Below, one piece after another: positions 48,293-59,744 of a stretch of DNA of 64,000 bases. Source of the stretch: Amaranthus tricolor (taxonomy: Eukaryota > Streptophyta > Magnoliopsida > Caryophyllales > Amaranthaceae); the NCBI RefSeq assembly GCF_026212465.1, contig NC_080063.1, forward strand, positions 6,590,225 to 6,654,224, written 5' to 3'. The position numbers and the translations under genes were made by a program. A model generated the notes under the pieces. It saw only the letters and a list, made by a program, of their open reading frames with translations, had not been told where the DNA came from and did not search any database. Position 1 is the first letter of the stretch. Each line of letters starts with the position of its first letter.

Positions 48293-48590
48293 AATTCTTG
48301 TGAGAGATGGTCTCTTTGAGAGATCATCTCTAATTGGACCGATCTATTATATATTTTTAAATATTATATGCAGGCATTAAGGGTGGTGCAAGTAGACATT
48401 TAAAATATTGAAAGTAGACATTAAAGATACAGTAAGTGTTTATTAAGGATAATGTAAGTAGGCATTAAAGATACGGTAAGTAAACATTAATGATAATGTA
48501 AGTAGGTATTAAGAATACGGTAAATAGACATTAATCTTTAATGGATTGGGCTTGAGATACGTCTCTCAAATAAACAGTCTCTTAAGAGAC
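48293..48590. mobile_element. MITE-like element with internal 22-bp tandem repeat
   Basis: The left part GAGAGATGGTCTCTTTGAGA and right part TCTCAAATAAACAGTCTCTT form an imperfect inverted end, joined by ATTGG/CCAAT-type positions further in. The interior is the tandem repeat listed separately. Similar ends recur at 3990, 17225 and 46850, so this is a family. Confidence 0.45.
48392..48523. repeat. 22-bp tandem repeat, six units
   Basis: Units starting at 48392, 48414, 48436, 48458, 48480 and 48502 follow the pattern GTAGGCATTAAAGATACGGT plus AA, with diverged partial units on either side (48371 and 48524). Alternate units resemble each other more closely, suggesting a 44-bp higher-order period. 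Confidence 0.85.
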
Positions 48591-49700
48591 TAGCTGATCA
48601 TATAAACACACTTCTTACTATTTTTTTAAATTAATTCCATTAATAATTTATTATTTTTATTTTAAAACATTCAAAACAAATTATAGCTAAAAGCTTTTAG
48701 TTTGAAAATTCGCAACCCTAAAACAAATCTTTTTTATAATTAAATTCAATTTATTATATAATTAGATAATTAAGACTAGAGAATCTGACGCTATATACAA
48801 ATCTATTTCAAAACTTGTAACAAAGATTGATGGGATAACCTTTATAACTATGAACAAAATCAACTCATAATTGAAACGTAAAAGCCTTCTGTAGATTTGA
48901 TCCATTTTAATTTAGTGTATATTAATTTAATAATATCATGTATTTCTCAACGATTGTATTTGATTGCACTTGTTGTCAAGTAAAAATAATTATTATTTTA
49001 ATATCATTTAAGGTTAGTGCACACTAAAATAGTGTATACAAAATCCATATAAAACTCCCTCTAATTTAGCACCTAAATTTCTTTTTTTTTCAAAACTTCA
49101 GTCCCATGGTTATACTATCTATATTAGGTTCATCCTTGTATATCTGAAACAATCAGATCACTTATTAAAATCACAATTCAGATCGTAGAATTGCACAATT
49201 CTACGATCCAAATAATACCCAATGAGTTGGATCAACTTGGAATCGGTTTTGCATAGAATCGTCTCCATGATTGGTAGAAATGCTCAAAATCAATAGAATC
49301 AAAACCCCATACCGATTCAACTGATTCCGCAAAATGCAGAAAAAATCTTATCTAATCAGTTTACAAGTAAGATAATAGACTAATTATATAAGTTCATTTC
49401 ATGGTGAGACAATCTCATACAAAATGAATTGTATTTTAGTACATAGTTGGATTTTGAATGTCTATATCAGGTAAACGTTTGTGAGCTCCGTCACTATAAA
49501 AAAAACATTTTTCAAAAATAAAAATAAACAATTTCTTTGGAGTGCCATAGGGAGTCATTATCTGGCAATATTTGAAAAGTCAAACCTATCTTTTTCCCTT
49601 ATTTTTTATTTTTTTCAAAATAATACACTATTTTTCTGTTTTTTCCGTGTTTTGACTTAATCTCAAAAACGTTGAATATATACTCTCTCCCCTCGCACAC
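48591..49700. other. upstream region of the U-box gene
   Basis: AT-rich DNA without ORFs; GAGACAATCTCA-type MITE debris near 49405. The proximal promoter elements are listed separately. Confidence 0.5.
49578..49657 (-). promoter_or_regulatory. two W-box motifs upstream of the U-box gene
   Basis: AGTCAA (49578-49583, TTGACT on the minus strand) and TTGACT (49652-49657) match the WRKY-binding core TTGAC[C/T]. A third, GGTCAA (49808-49813), is in the leader just before the ATG. PUB22/23 genes are known to be induced by microbial elicitors, so WRKY control would be expected; binding here is inference. Confidence 0.45.
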
Positions 49701-49701
49701 G

Positions 49702-49709
49702 TATATATA
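49702..49709 (+). promoter_or_regulatory. TATA box of the U-box gene
   Basis: TATATATA within CGTATATATAACTCCC, about 125 bases before the ATG, with a C/A-rich leader after it, as in typical plant TATA promoters (transcription start expected about 30 bases downstream). Confidence 0.6.
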
Positions 49710-49827
49710 ACTCCCAAATTCCCCCATTTCATTCCCAAACCATCAACTCTCATCTTCCATTTTCCAAACAAACCTTTAACCAAAATCTCGTTAATTAAAA
49801 AGCCAACGGTCAACCCTAACAATAATC

Positions 49828-51087
49828 ATGGATAATTATGATCATCAACAAGAAATCGAAGTTCCACCCTTTTTTCTATGCCCAATTTCCTTACAAATCA
49901 TGAAAGATCCAATCACTATATCAACTGGAATTACATATGATCGTGAAAGTATAGAAACGTGGGTATTCATTAATAAAAATACTACATGTCCCGTAACCAA
50001 ACAAGCCCTTAACATAGATGAAAATAATGACACTTTTTTAACACCTAATCATACACTTAGAAGACTAATTCAATCTTGGTGTACTCTCAATGCTTCTTAT
50101 GGTATTGAACGTTTTCCTACTCCTAAACCACCTATAACAAAATCCCAAATTTTAAAACTCATTAATGACGCTTCTAGTTCATCCTCACAAAGTGTCATTA
50201 AAGTTGTTCTTGAGAAAATTAAGGGTATTTCTTTACAAAGTAGTGGTAATAAGCGTTGTTTAGAAAGTACTCCTGGTTTGGGCGAGTTTCTTGCTGAGGT
50301 GATGATTAAGTACGGTGAAAATCAAAAGTGTAGCAACTGTATCAGCGAGGAAGCGTTGAGTATTTTGGTGAATTTGCAAATGTCTAATGAAATGAGTTTG
50401 AGAAAGATAGTTAATGAGAATGAAGGGAGATTTGTTGATTGTTTGGTGAAAATAATGCAAAAGGGTAGTTATGAATCAAGGGCTTATGCTATAGAGATGA
50501 TGAAACAAGTGTTACAGGTAGTCGACCCAGTAAAAGTTGTCTCACTTAAACGCGAACATTTTGAAGAGATTATACAAATAGTTAAGGATGATATCTCCCC
50601 TAAAGCAACCAAGGCCGCATTGAAAGTGCTGGCCTTGGCTTGCCCTTGGGGGAGGAACAGAATTAGGGTTTGTGAAGCTGGTGGGGTTGTAGTAATGGTG
50701 AATGAGTTAATGGAGTGTAAGGATAGGCGGACGAGTGAGACAATTCTTGCTGTATTGGATTGTGTAAGTGGGTGTGCTGAAGGGAGAGCTGAATTGTTAG
50801 GGCATGCAGGAGGTTTGGCGGTTGTGTCTAAAAAGATACTTAGAGTGTCTCATTTTGCGACTGAAAAAGGGGTGAAAATTTTATATGCAATTTCCAAGTT
50901 TTCTGGAAGTCCGAGTGTGGTGCAAGAGATGTTACAGATTGGGGTGGTTACTAAGTTGTGTTTGGTTTTACAAGTAGATTGTGAAGCTAAGACTAAGGAA
51001 AAGGCTAGGGAGATTTTGAAGTTGCATGTTAGGGCTTGGTCGAATTCTCCTTGTGCTCCTGCTCATGTTTTTCATTCTTTTAAGTAG
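49828..51087 (+). CDS. PUB23: U-box E3 ubiquitin ligase, PUB22/PUB23-like
   Basis: A single intact exon of 419 aa. Residues 13-86 form the U-box (FFLCPISLQIMKDPITISTG, ITYDRESIETW, CPVTKQ, LTPNHTLRRLIQSWC), which recruits the ubiquitin-loaded E2. It is followed by the ERFPTPKPP motif of the PUB20-24 group. Residues about 170-410 form degenerate armadillo repeats, with conserved stretches CPWGRNR, CAEGRAELL, VVSKKILRVS and KLCLVLQVDC. Length and intronless structure fit PUB22/PUB23 (roughly 410-435 aa). In Arabidopsis these cytosolic ligases dampen pattern-triggered immunity and drought responses by ubiquitinating targets such as Exo70B2. The Met at 49828 immediately precedes the U-box as in homologues. 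Which of PUB22, PUB23 or PUB24 is the orthologue cannot be decided here. Confidence 0.95.
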   Translation: MDNYDHQQEIEVPPFFLCPISLQIMKDPITISTGITYDRESIETWVFINKNTTCPVTKQALNIDENNDTFLTPNHTLRRLIQSWCTLNASYGIERFPTPKPPITKSQILKLINDASSSSSQSVIKVVLEKIKGISLQSSGNKRCLESTPGLGEFLAEVMIKYGENQKCSNCISEEALSILVNLQMSNEMSLRKIVNENEGRFVDCLVKIMQKGSYESRAYAIEMMKQVLQVVDPVKVVSLKREHFEEIIQIVKDDISPKATKAALKVLALACPWGRNRIRVCEAGGVVVMVNELMECKDRRTSETILAVLDCVSGCAEGRAELLGHAGGLAVVSKKILRVSHFATEKGVKILYAISKFSGSPSVVQEMLQIGVVTKLCLVLQVDCEAKTKEKAREILKLHVRAWSNSPCAPAHVFHSFK

Positions 51088-51769
51088 ATGGAATGCCATG
51101 ATTTGCGGTCTTCACACATTTTCAGATTATGATCATGACTTTTTTAAACACGATATACTGGTTATGATCTTTAATTATATAGTTTGTTAGTGTAGAAAGT
51201 AATTACTTAAGGTGGGATGTTAGTAAATGATTATTTTTTACGTGTACATAGTAGATGAAACATGAATTGTAGCTATAGAAACATTCGATAGAGTTATTGG
51301 AGCAACTTATTTTAGACTCTCAATTCTTTTGAAGCATCAAAAATTTTGTCCACACTCCATGCTTGGGGTATATAATACAACTTTTAGAAATTTTCAATTA
51401 TTTTTGACATGTTTTATTTTATCTTTATTTTGGGATAATTAAAGTAAGTGTTATAATAATCAATTGTTTGAATTAAAATAGTTAATTATAGAAAAAATTT
51501 AATTTTGATAATTGATCACTTTTAGGTAAAATTTTAGATTTAGTTTATCCTAGAAATGAAAATGCGACCTTTGCATTGGTTTTTTTTATAAAGAGAATTT
51601 TTGTAACGATCAAATATTAAAAGGAAAGATTGTGCTTAAGTCGTTTAAAGAAAACAATAATGCAAACGTAGGATTTTTATAAGATCATTGAATTAAAAAT
51701 AAGATTTTTAAAAGTTCATTTAAATTTGTAATATTTAGAATTAAATTGTTATTAATGGTGACTCATACT
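51088..51769. other. 3' flank of the U-box gene
   Basis: Probable 3' UTR followed by AT-rich DNA; no gene recognised. Confidence 0.5.
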
Positions 51770-52320
51770 AGCTAGCACCATTGAAGAAGATGAGTACGGG
51801 TCAAAGAGGACCTCCGCGGGGCGCGAAGTGTGTGCTGTTTCAGTCCGCGGGGCGCGGAGTGCGTTCTGTTTGCGTTTCGCGGCTCGTGTAGTTTTACACG
51901 ACTCGCGGAATGGCAGTTTCTTTTCACAGGAAGTATCCTTTGGGACGGTTACCTTATTTGTGGTCGGTTATTTGTGGATACTTAGGCCCCAAGTTGTCTT
52001 TCAAGATGGTTTTATTATATATACCCCCTCTTGTTAGCACTAGGGATTCATGATTCACAAATTGAGAGAGATCACAAGAGAACCATTATAATTTGTGAGT
52101 GCGATTGTAATTCATCTTGTATTCTTTGCGATCATAGTGAAATTATTTGTTCTCGATGCCGGTGGACGTAGCTATCACATTGATAGTAAACCACGTTAAA
52201 TTTCTTGTGTCATTTCTTATTGTTTGCATTGAATTTCTTGTTGTTTCATTATTGTTCATCGACCTTGCTTCTGCTGTCGCACAACATAATTTTTTCTAAA
52301 TTACATATAATATCAAACTC
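51770..52320 (+). mobile_element. Ty1/copia LTR with decayed primer-binding site
   Basis: The 3' half is a characteristic copia LTR end, with GCCGGTGGACGTAGCTATCA, AAACCACGTTAAATTTCTTG and a TTACA terminus at 52301-52305. The next bases, ATAATATCAAACTC (52307-52320), look like the standard primer site TTGGTATCAGAGCTC after several G-to-A changes. The upstream half is GC-rich (TCCGCGGGGCGCG repeated near 51800-51860). The left border is approximate and no internal region or second LTR follows. Confidence 0.6.
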
Positions 52321-53268
52321 TATCTAATTACCTATAATTTTTTGCATTTTGGAAATTATGATTTTTGAAGGGTTAAAATAAAGGCTTATAAGAGCTACAC
52401 TTTTGGGGAATGTAGTAAAAATTGGTTGAAACCACTTATATCTCACATTGGTGGTGAGACACCACCAACGCAAGCTTTTTCTTCGAAGGAGGAAATTATC
52501 AAATCTCAAAGTGTTTTATAAGTCCTTCAAAATGCTATGACATATATCATCTATTTAAGATTATTTAGTGCATGTCCATTCAAAGAAGCATGTGGTAATT
52601 TACAAGAATAGTTTCAAGAAATTGAAAAGATCAAACCAATAGAATTTAAGTTGGGTTAGGTATCATCAAAGTGCAAATGAAAGAGAAAAAAACGATTAAA
52701 AAACAAGCCTGAAATGAGTATTTAAGATTAACCACAAAGACAAGAATAACAAAAGGCAATTAAGTATAAACAAATAAATAAATACAAATCCAATCTTTCA
52801 CAAGGAGGAAATTTAGAGTCAAGTAATATAAAAGTTTCTTCATGTGGAGTTTTCAAGAGAACTTATCTCTTAGAAATATGTTATAGATTAAAAGGAAAAC
52901 TTTGATTCAACCATTGCAAGTGGTTTAGGAATTAAGGGAAAATCCTAAAAACAAATAAATAAATAAATAAATAAAATAAAATCAAGCGTAAGTATATATA
53001 GTTAGATTACGCAACAAAGCCAAAACTAAGAAAGAGACTCATAATGGGATGTACCATATTTGATTAAAAAAATGCATTAAAAAATACATTTGTGATCAAG
53101 TTATAAGTTTTCTAAAAGTAGGCAAAATCAATTTGACGACCAAATGAATATATTTTTCCCATTAAAAGTATTACTAGCGATTAGATGATTTCTATATGAG
53201 CTCTGAAATTTATAATATTTGGAACATCAAGAAACTATTATTAACTATAGAGAAGCTTTAGTAGGTAG
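52321..53268. other. gene-free stretch
   Basis: AT-rich DNA, possibly leftover 5' leader of the preceding retroelement; an (AAAT)n run at about 52958-52980. No gene recognised. Confidence 0.5.
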
Positions 53269-53800
53269 CTAGGTTGCATTAAAATGGACACGGACACGGA
53301 CACGATACGGGTATGAAAAAATGTCAATTTTAAAATGGCGGACACGGTGACACGAAAATGGTAATATAATAAATATATCAAATTAAAGATAATTTTACAC
53401 TCTTTCATTTGATATATGTAAATAAACAATTTAAAAACATAAAACTTACAATTTTTCAACTTTTCAAAATTTAAATTACAAACATTAAGATTAAGAATTT
53501 AAGATTAACAAATAACACATTAACAATTTAACATTAACAAATAACAATTAACAAATATTCAAAGAGGATAAACAAAAAAATGGGAATGGAGGTGGGGCAA
53601 CACCATGTAGAAATAAAAAATAATTTTTATTATTATTTTTTTAAAAAAACGTGTCCTTGACTCCTTGCCGTGTCCCTTCCGTGTCCTTGCCGTGTCCGCG
53701 TGTCTGGAAAAATATTAAAATATTGGACATTTCATTTGGCGTGTCGGACACGGACGCGCACGCGACACGTAGGTTCAGTGGCGTGTCCGTGTATTCCAGG
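53269..53800 (-). repeat. GTGTCCG-rich dispersed repeat, copy B (inverted relative to copy A)
   Basis: Runs from CTAGGTTGCATTAAAATGGA to CGTGTATTCCAGG, the reverse complement of the borders of 12791-13647. It has one copy of the AT-rich unit where copy A has three, which explains its shorter length (532 against 857 bp). Confidence 0.7.
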
Positions 53801-54574
53801 TAGGTAGTGACTTTGAGAAGTGGCATAAAGCCATGAATTTCAAAATTGATTTCATGTCTTACAATCAAGTATTGTACTTTGTTGATTCGTAAGATGGCGT
53901 CAAATTCATTAGGCCAAAATGGATTTTGATAATGAACCAAACAACAACAAATTAAAAATATTGGTGTTTTCGAAGGAGATTAGTAGTGAGAGGTTACAAA
54001 CAAGTTTAAAATATTGAAAATATTGAATCATTTTACTAGTAGCAATGGTATGAAATATAACAAACGCCTTCACTAGTGGCGAAAGGTTATATGAATAAGT
54101 ACTTTTAAAAGGACTATTATTAACTTATAATCAACAAGAAGATTTTGAATGTGATTTTCAAGAGTGGTATATATCATTTTTCATTTCAGTCTTAATTACT
54201 TCATCCTTTGTATTAATGAAGCGGAGTTTGAAAAAATCAAAATAGATCATTGTTATCGATTCTACAAAAGTAAAATATGTTATAACATCTAGATTTTAAA
54301 AAAAATTGTACTTAAGGAATATCATTTCATACGGTAATGCCAAATATGATCAATTGGACCTTGATAATGTTAAATGTCTTGTTGTAAACATCATCATCAT
54401 CATCCTACTCAGTATATCTCGCTTATAGAAATTAAGGTCAAGATTTGGGGAGGAAAAGACGGCGACAACTCATATCCATAAAGGAGAGCGCGGCCAAAGG
54501 AGTCCCTCGGCTCGAGGAAGATAAAGAGACGAGATTACACGTGAAAGATAACTTAAGGCCTATAAAAAAAGAAC
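53801..54574. other. gene-free stretch with dispersed-repeat debris
   Basis: At 54390-54500 a CATCATCATCATCCTACTCA/GTATATCTCGC segment resembles a repeat common in plant introns and spacers. No gene recognised. Confidence 0.45.
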
Positions 54575-54991
54575 CACTACAAAAGAAACCAAAGCGCTAA
54601 TAGAAAGGAGACGTTAAAAACAGAAGGTTAAGGACACTAAAAAGATAAACTAAGAGGACATCAGTAATCTAATGCCAGGGTCTTGTTGTAAACGAAGGCT
54701 ATAAATATAATAATCAGATTGGGTATGAATTAAGTGAGTGTTTTTGTTACAGAAGAGTGGATAAATTTCTCCAATTAGACAAGTTTGGTGCAACGTCAAT
54801 TGACGAGCTTGAATCAGAAATAGCTTGGCCATGCTAAAATAAAGTAAAAATTTTAATCAAAATTTTATATTATTTGTAATATTAATATAAAAATATATAC
54901 ACATAAAACAAATAAATAAAAATAAAAGAGCTAGAAATATTATATATAAAATAAAGTTAATTTACAAAGTCACAAAATTACATGTAATTAA

Positions 54992-56590
54992 TCATTCATT
55001 TGGAGGAGGTGGAGGAAGGGGTTGGTACAAATTAAAATGCGATTGAATGAATTTCAAAAAGAGTTCTCGTTCTCTTTGAACTTGTTCAGTCAGCCTTTGG
55101 TGAGTCTCATAGGCAATCTGAGCATTTCCCATTCGTACCGCTTCCCATAATTGATTATTGAACTCCATTTGCCGTGCTTCTAAATCAACAAACCTTTGTT
55201 GGATAATGGCGTCATAATCAGGTTGTGCAGGCTGAGAAGACGGAATATCCGTTGGCTCAGGAGGATAAATAATTTGAGAGGCGGACCCAACCCCAAATAC
55301 CACTTTGCTTTTTTTGTTTTTTTTGTTCGACCCGCTTTCTACATTTTTTACAGCATCGAACCAAATTTGACTTGGGTCGCGGGTTGGATGCTCCTCCATC
55401 AAAGAACGATATTCATCCTTCAATAAAACAAAAAAATCAATTATCGATAAACAAAGTATTAATTGATACTTAAAAAAAAAGAAATAAACAAGTTCAATAG
55501 ATTATTACGTTAACTTTTTGTGACTTGCTATTAGTCCATTGGAAACAATCCCTTGTTTCAGTGTCAAAGACCCCATGTGTTCGTGTAAATATTTCATAAG
55601 CTGTGGGTCTTTGACCTTTCAATTGTTCCTGAAATATTAAAAAAAAAAACGATTTAAAATTAAATAAAAGATAATAAAAAAATTCAATATAATACTACTT
55701 AATCAATTAAATACTCACCAAATCCCGCATTGTTCTGGCGTGCGGGATTGAGCCACCTATATGGGTGGCTTCAGCTTTGTCCCGTCCTCCACGTCGAGTG
55801 GAGGAATTCCTAGCCGAAACGGATTTATTATCTGAGCGTTTTCAATTAGCCTTCCATCGCGCCTAGGTCTCATTATTGATGGAAGGAGGTTTGAAATCAG
55901 GCTTGCTTTTCAACGTCTTGCGCCATTTGAAAAGCATATTCGCATAACGCTTTGCGGCTTTTTCCTCCCATGACCTTCGAACGAAATGTTCGAGGCGAGG
56001 GTCCCATTTTTATTGTTTCTAAATACATAAATGTTTCATCAAATTAAATATTAAAATATAAGCTATATATATAGAAAAAGTCTATAAATAAACAACTAAA
56101 TAATAATTTTACCTTAAATTCATTAAAATAAAAATTTTTGGTGGGTTTGGTCATACCTTTCGAACTACTACCTTCGACATCTTGTCTATAATTAAAGGTG
56201 GCCCTTATTTTTGATGTAATCGTATTCTCAGATATCAGATTAAATCTTACAATAATTAACACAATTAGTTTACAATGAAATTTTAATATTGAAAAAATAT
56301 TAATAATAATAAGATTATAAAAATATTTACTTGTTTACGATTGGTAGCCATGGAAGATTAGGATGAGGATCGTCTCCATCGTCCTCTTCCATATTATGTA
56401 TGGAATCACTTGAAGTATTTTCACTACTCTCTTGAACTCGATTAGTGTTGTCTTCATCACTATTGTTGTCATTGCTAGTCGACAAATTATTCAAGAAAAT
56501 GTCGCTAGCCCAATCGTTAGGGTCGCTGCTTATTTTGCCTATAATATTCATTTCAAACCTAATATTATTTTCAACTAAAATCAATCTCAT
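54992..56590 (-). pseudogene. Ptta/En/Spm-type plant transposon protein (Transposase_24-like), five exons, disrupted
   Basis: Minus-strand exons: 56590-56331 (acidic N-terminus, DEDNTNRVQESSENTSSD), about 56249-56113, 56018-55719, 55628-55509 and 55417-54992, joined by GT-AG introns. The core reads KWDPRLEHFVRRSWEEKAAK, then HIGGSIPHARTMRDL, TAYEIFTRTHG and DEYRSLMEEHPTRDPSQIWF, the En/Spm-type plant transposase signature. It ends with a Gln/Glu-rich coiled coil and PPPPPP tail. Exon 3 has TAG (55863-55865) and TGA (55842-55844), both at positions where Trp is expected, so the copy is dead. In active CACTA elements this type of protein is thought to bind the ends rather than cut DNA. Confidence 0.78.
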
Positions 56591-57506
56591 CTATACCATA
56601 AAATATCCCAATTGACATATTCTACAACTAATATTCAATTAAATGAACATTTCTACCTACGTAATGAATTTTATCATCCCAAACTAAACATTACTACGTA
56701 TAGTATTAAAGTAATTCGAAAATTACATTTAAAAAGAAAAAAAAACATTCAAACATAATTTTAACATTTGAAGTTATACCATAATTCGAAACTAGATAAT
56801 AACATCAGATAAAAATTAATTACTCTATAATTCCAAAGTTACATTTTAAATTAAAAGAAATCTGGAAAAATATAACATAAAACATGCTCAAAGTATTCCA
56901 TAAATCGAAAATATAAATTACTCCGTAATTCGAAAAATGCATAAAAATAACATTAAACATGCTCAAGTTATTCCATAATTTGAAAATATTTAAAAAAAAC
57001 ATACAAAAAATGACGAAACAAAATAATATACTTGACATTAAAAACTAAATTACTCCATATTTCGAAAATTACATTTAAAATTAAAAAAATCTGAAAATTA
57101 TCACATTAAACATACTCAAATTATACCATAATTCGAAATATAAAAAAAAACATACATAATTCAACATAAACATCATGAAGTAACATGAAAAAATATGTTA
57201 AAAATGACAATGTACTCCACAGTTCGAAATCAAACATTAAAAAAAAAAATTCAAACATAATTTATCATCATAATTATCAAGAACATTGAAAAAATTCAAA
57301 AACATAAATAATAAACACTAACGTTTTAATAAGAAGATGAGTTGAAGATGAGTAGTAACCACAAAATGATGAGGATGAGATGAAGAGAGAAAAGAAAATT
57401 AATAGAAAATGAGATTAATAGAGAAGAAAATTTAGAGCTGAAGTAAAAGGAAAACGAAGAAGTATAGAAAATGAAGATAAATGAGAACATAGGGCAAAAT
57501 ATTACG

Positions 57507-57712
57507 GTTTTTTCATCGGGAACTGGCGACCAGGTCCCTCGTCGCTGGTTGGTCGCCATCTGCACGGACATGACACAACATTTTGGCTTTTTCAGTTTGG
57601 CAACCAGGGTTGTGGTCGCTGGTTGGTCGCCAACTGCACTGACATGACAAAACAGTTTGACTTTCTCAGCTTGGCGATCAGATTTGTGGTCGCTGGTTCG
57701 TCGCCTAAACCT
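57507..57712. repeat. three tandem subterminal repeats of about 74 bp
   Basis: Units centred on GGTCGCTGGTTGGTCGCC at about 57540, 57613 and 57687, each preceded by TTTGGCAACCAG-type sequence that can pair with CTGGTTGGTCGCCA. The gaps are filled by CTGCACTGACATGACAAAAC. Confidence 0.8.
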
Positions 57713-57767
57713 CGGTAATGAAAACCTTTGCGTGCTGCAGTGGGGAAAAAATCGGTTGTACTACTAT

Positions 57768-58521
<754 letters not shown>

Positions 58522-59678
58522 TGTTGGCCTCTTAGGTTTTGATGATGACTTCACTTTTAAATAAACAAACATGTTTTAGTGATTGTTTTGTAGGTGAAAA
58601 TCCGATTCTGTTAAAATCGTTGATGAAGCCTATGACTTGGTTCGTGGAAGTTGTACGTGTCTTAGAATATCCAAGAAGTTAGATAAATGCTTAGGATGTT
58701 AAAAGTAGACAGGTGGTCTACTGTTCCCAAAGTTGACAATCTGACAAAAGTTGTAGATGGAGACAGTACACTGTTCCCACGTTGCAGGTCTGAAGAAAAC
58801 ATCGGCTGGAAAATTGCGAATAATTTATTTTCTGTTTTTAAGTTGATGTAACGGTTAAGAATTAAATTAATTGCTTAATTAATTAATAAATTGGTTGGCA
58901 AAACTATTTTTAGGTTATCTAAAAATAGCCTAAGATTTATTCTTTTTGAGAAAAGATCTCCTTTTAATTAGGACTTTTTGTTTTAACTCCTATGCTATTT
59001 TTAGCTTGAAGGAACCGTTTTCCATTTTTAGCAAATGGTAACCGGATTCTATTTTTGGCATTCCACTATCTTTTTGTTTTGAGAACGTGTAAGTTAGTGG
59101 TAGGTATGTCTAAGGTAACTGACGGCTGCCACTATAAATAGAAGGGACTATGATCAAACCTAAAAGTATCCGAGAGTGTCCATAAAGGGAGATCTATTAA
59201 GAAAAATATTTTCAGCTATCTAATGCCAATTAATTTATTATATTTTTCTTAAAGCAATTATTTAATTTTTATCTTCTTGAGAATTTGGCCTTGTAAGGGT
59301 ATTTGTGTGTTTTGTTGTAACTAGACTTAAGGGAAGTCTAGGGGAATAGAGAAGCTTCAAGAGAAGCGTGAGAAGAGAAAGAGAAATAGGCCTAGAATAG
59401 AGAAGTTTCAAGTGAAGCAAATTGTTTTATGTGATTGTAATTGATTGCCTAATACATAGTGAGAATTTTGAAATCCCGGGGGGTCGTGGTTTTTCCTTCT
59501 TATTAGGCCAAGAAGGTTTCCACGTAAAATCTTTGTCTCCTTTTATCTTTTTCATTTTAAGTTTATGTTTTATTTTATTGTGATAATTCCACAAAATTAG
59601 AGGCAAAAATCTTAAACTTAATACACAACAATTCACCCCCCCTCTTGTTGCATTCGATCATCTATTTGCATTTTTACA
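58522..59678 (+). repeat. 5' LTR of the SIRE-like element, 1157 bp
   Basis: Starts TGTTGGCCTC and ends TTTTTACA directly before the primer site. A TATA box (TATAAATA, 59133-59140) lies about two-thirds of the way in and would drive genomic RNA synthesis. The other LTR is outside the window. Confidence 0.78.
59133..59140 (+). promoter_or_regulatory. TATA box in the LTR
   Basis: TATAAATA in CCACTATAAATAGAAGGG, the usual layout of a plant LTR promoter. Confidence 0.65.
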
Positions 59679-59680
59679 AT

Positions 59681-59689
59681 TGGTAGAGC
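59681..59689 (+). other. shortened primer-binding site
   Basis: TGGTAGAGC follows the LTR by 2 bases. Compared with the usual TGGTATCAGAGC it lacks three internal bases, which should weaken initiator-Met-tRNA priming. Confidence 0.6.
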
Positions 59690-59744
59690 TTTGTTCCTCA
59701 TTTAATCAGGAAACCCTGAGAGTAGTATCCTGTTCCCTGGCAAA

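Larger units (their letters stand above)
54575..57712 (-). mobile_element. CACTA (En/Spm)-type element, partial
   Basis: Supported mainly by the Ptta/En/Spm-type gene inside (56590-54992). A CACTACAAAAGAAACC sequence at 54575 fits a CACTA terminus, and at 57507-57712 there is a block of GC-rich subterminal repeats of the kind CACTA elements carry. The complementary TAGTG end was not found on the right, so the right border is open. No TNP2-like catalytic transposase is encoded. Confidence 0.5.
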
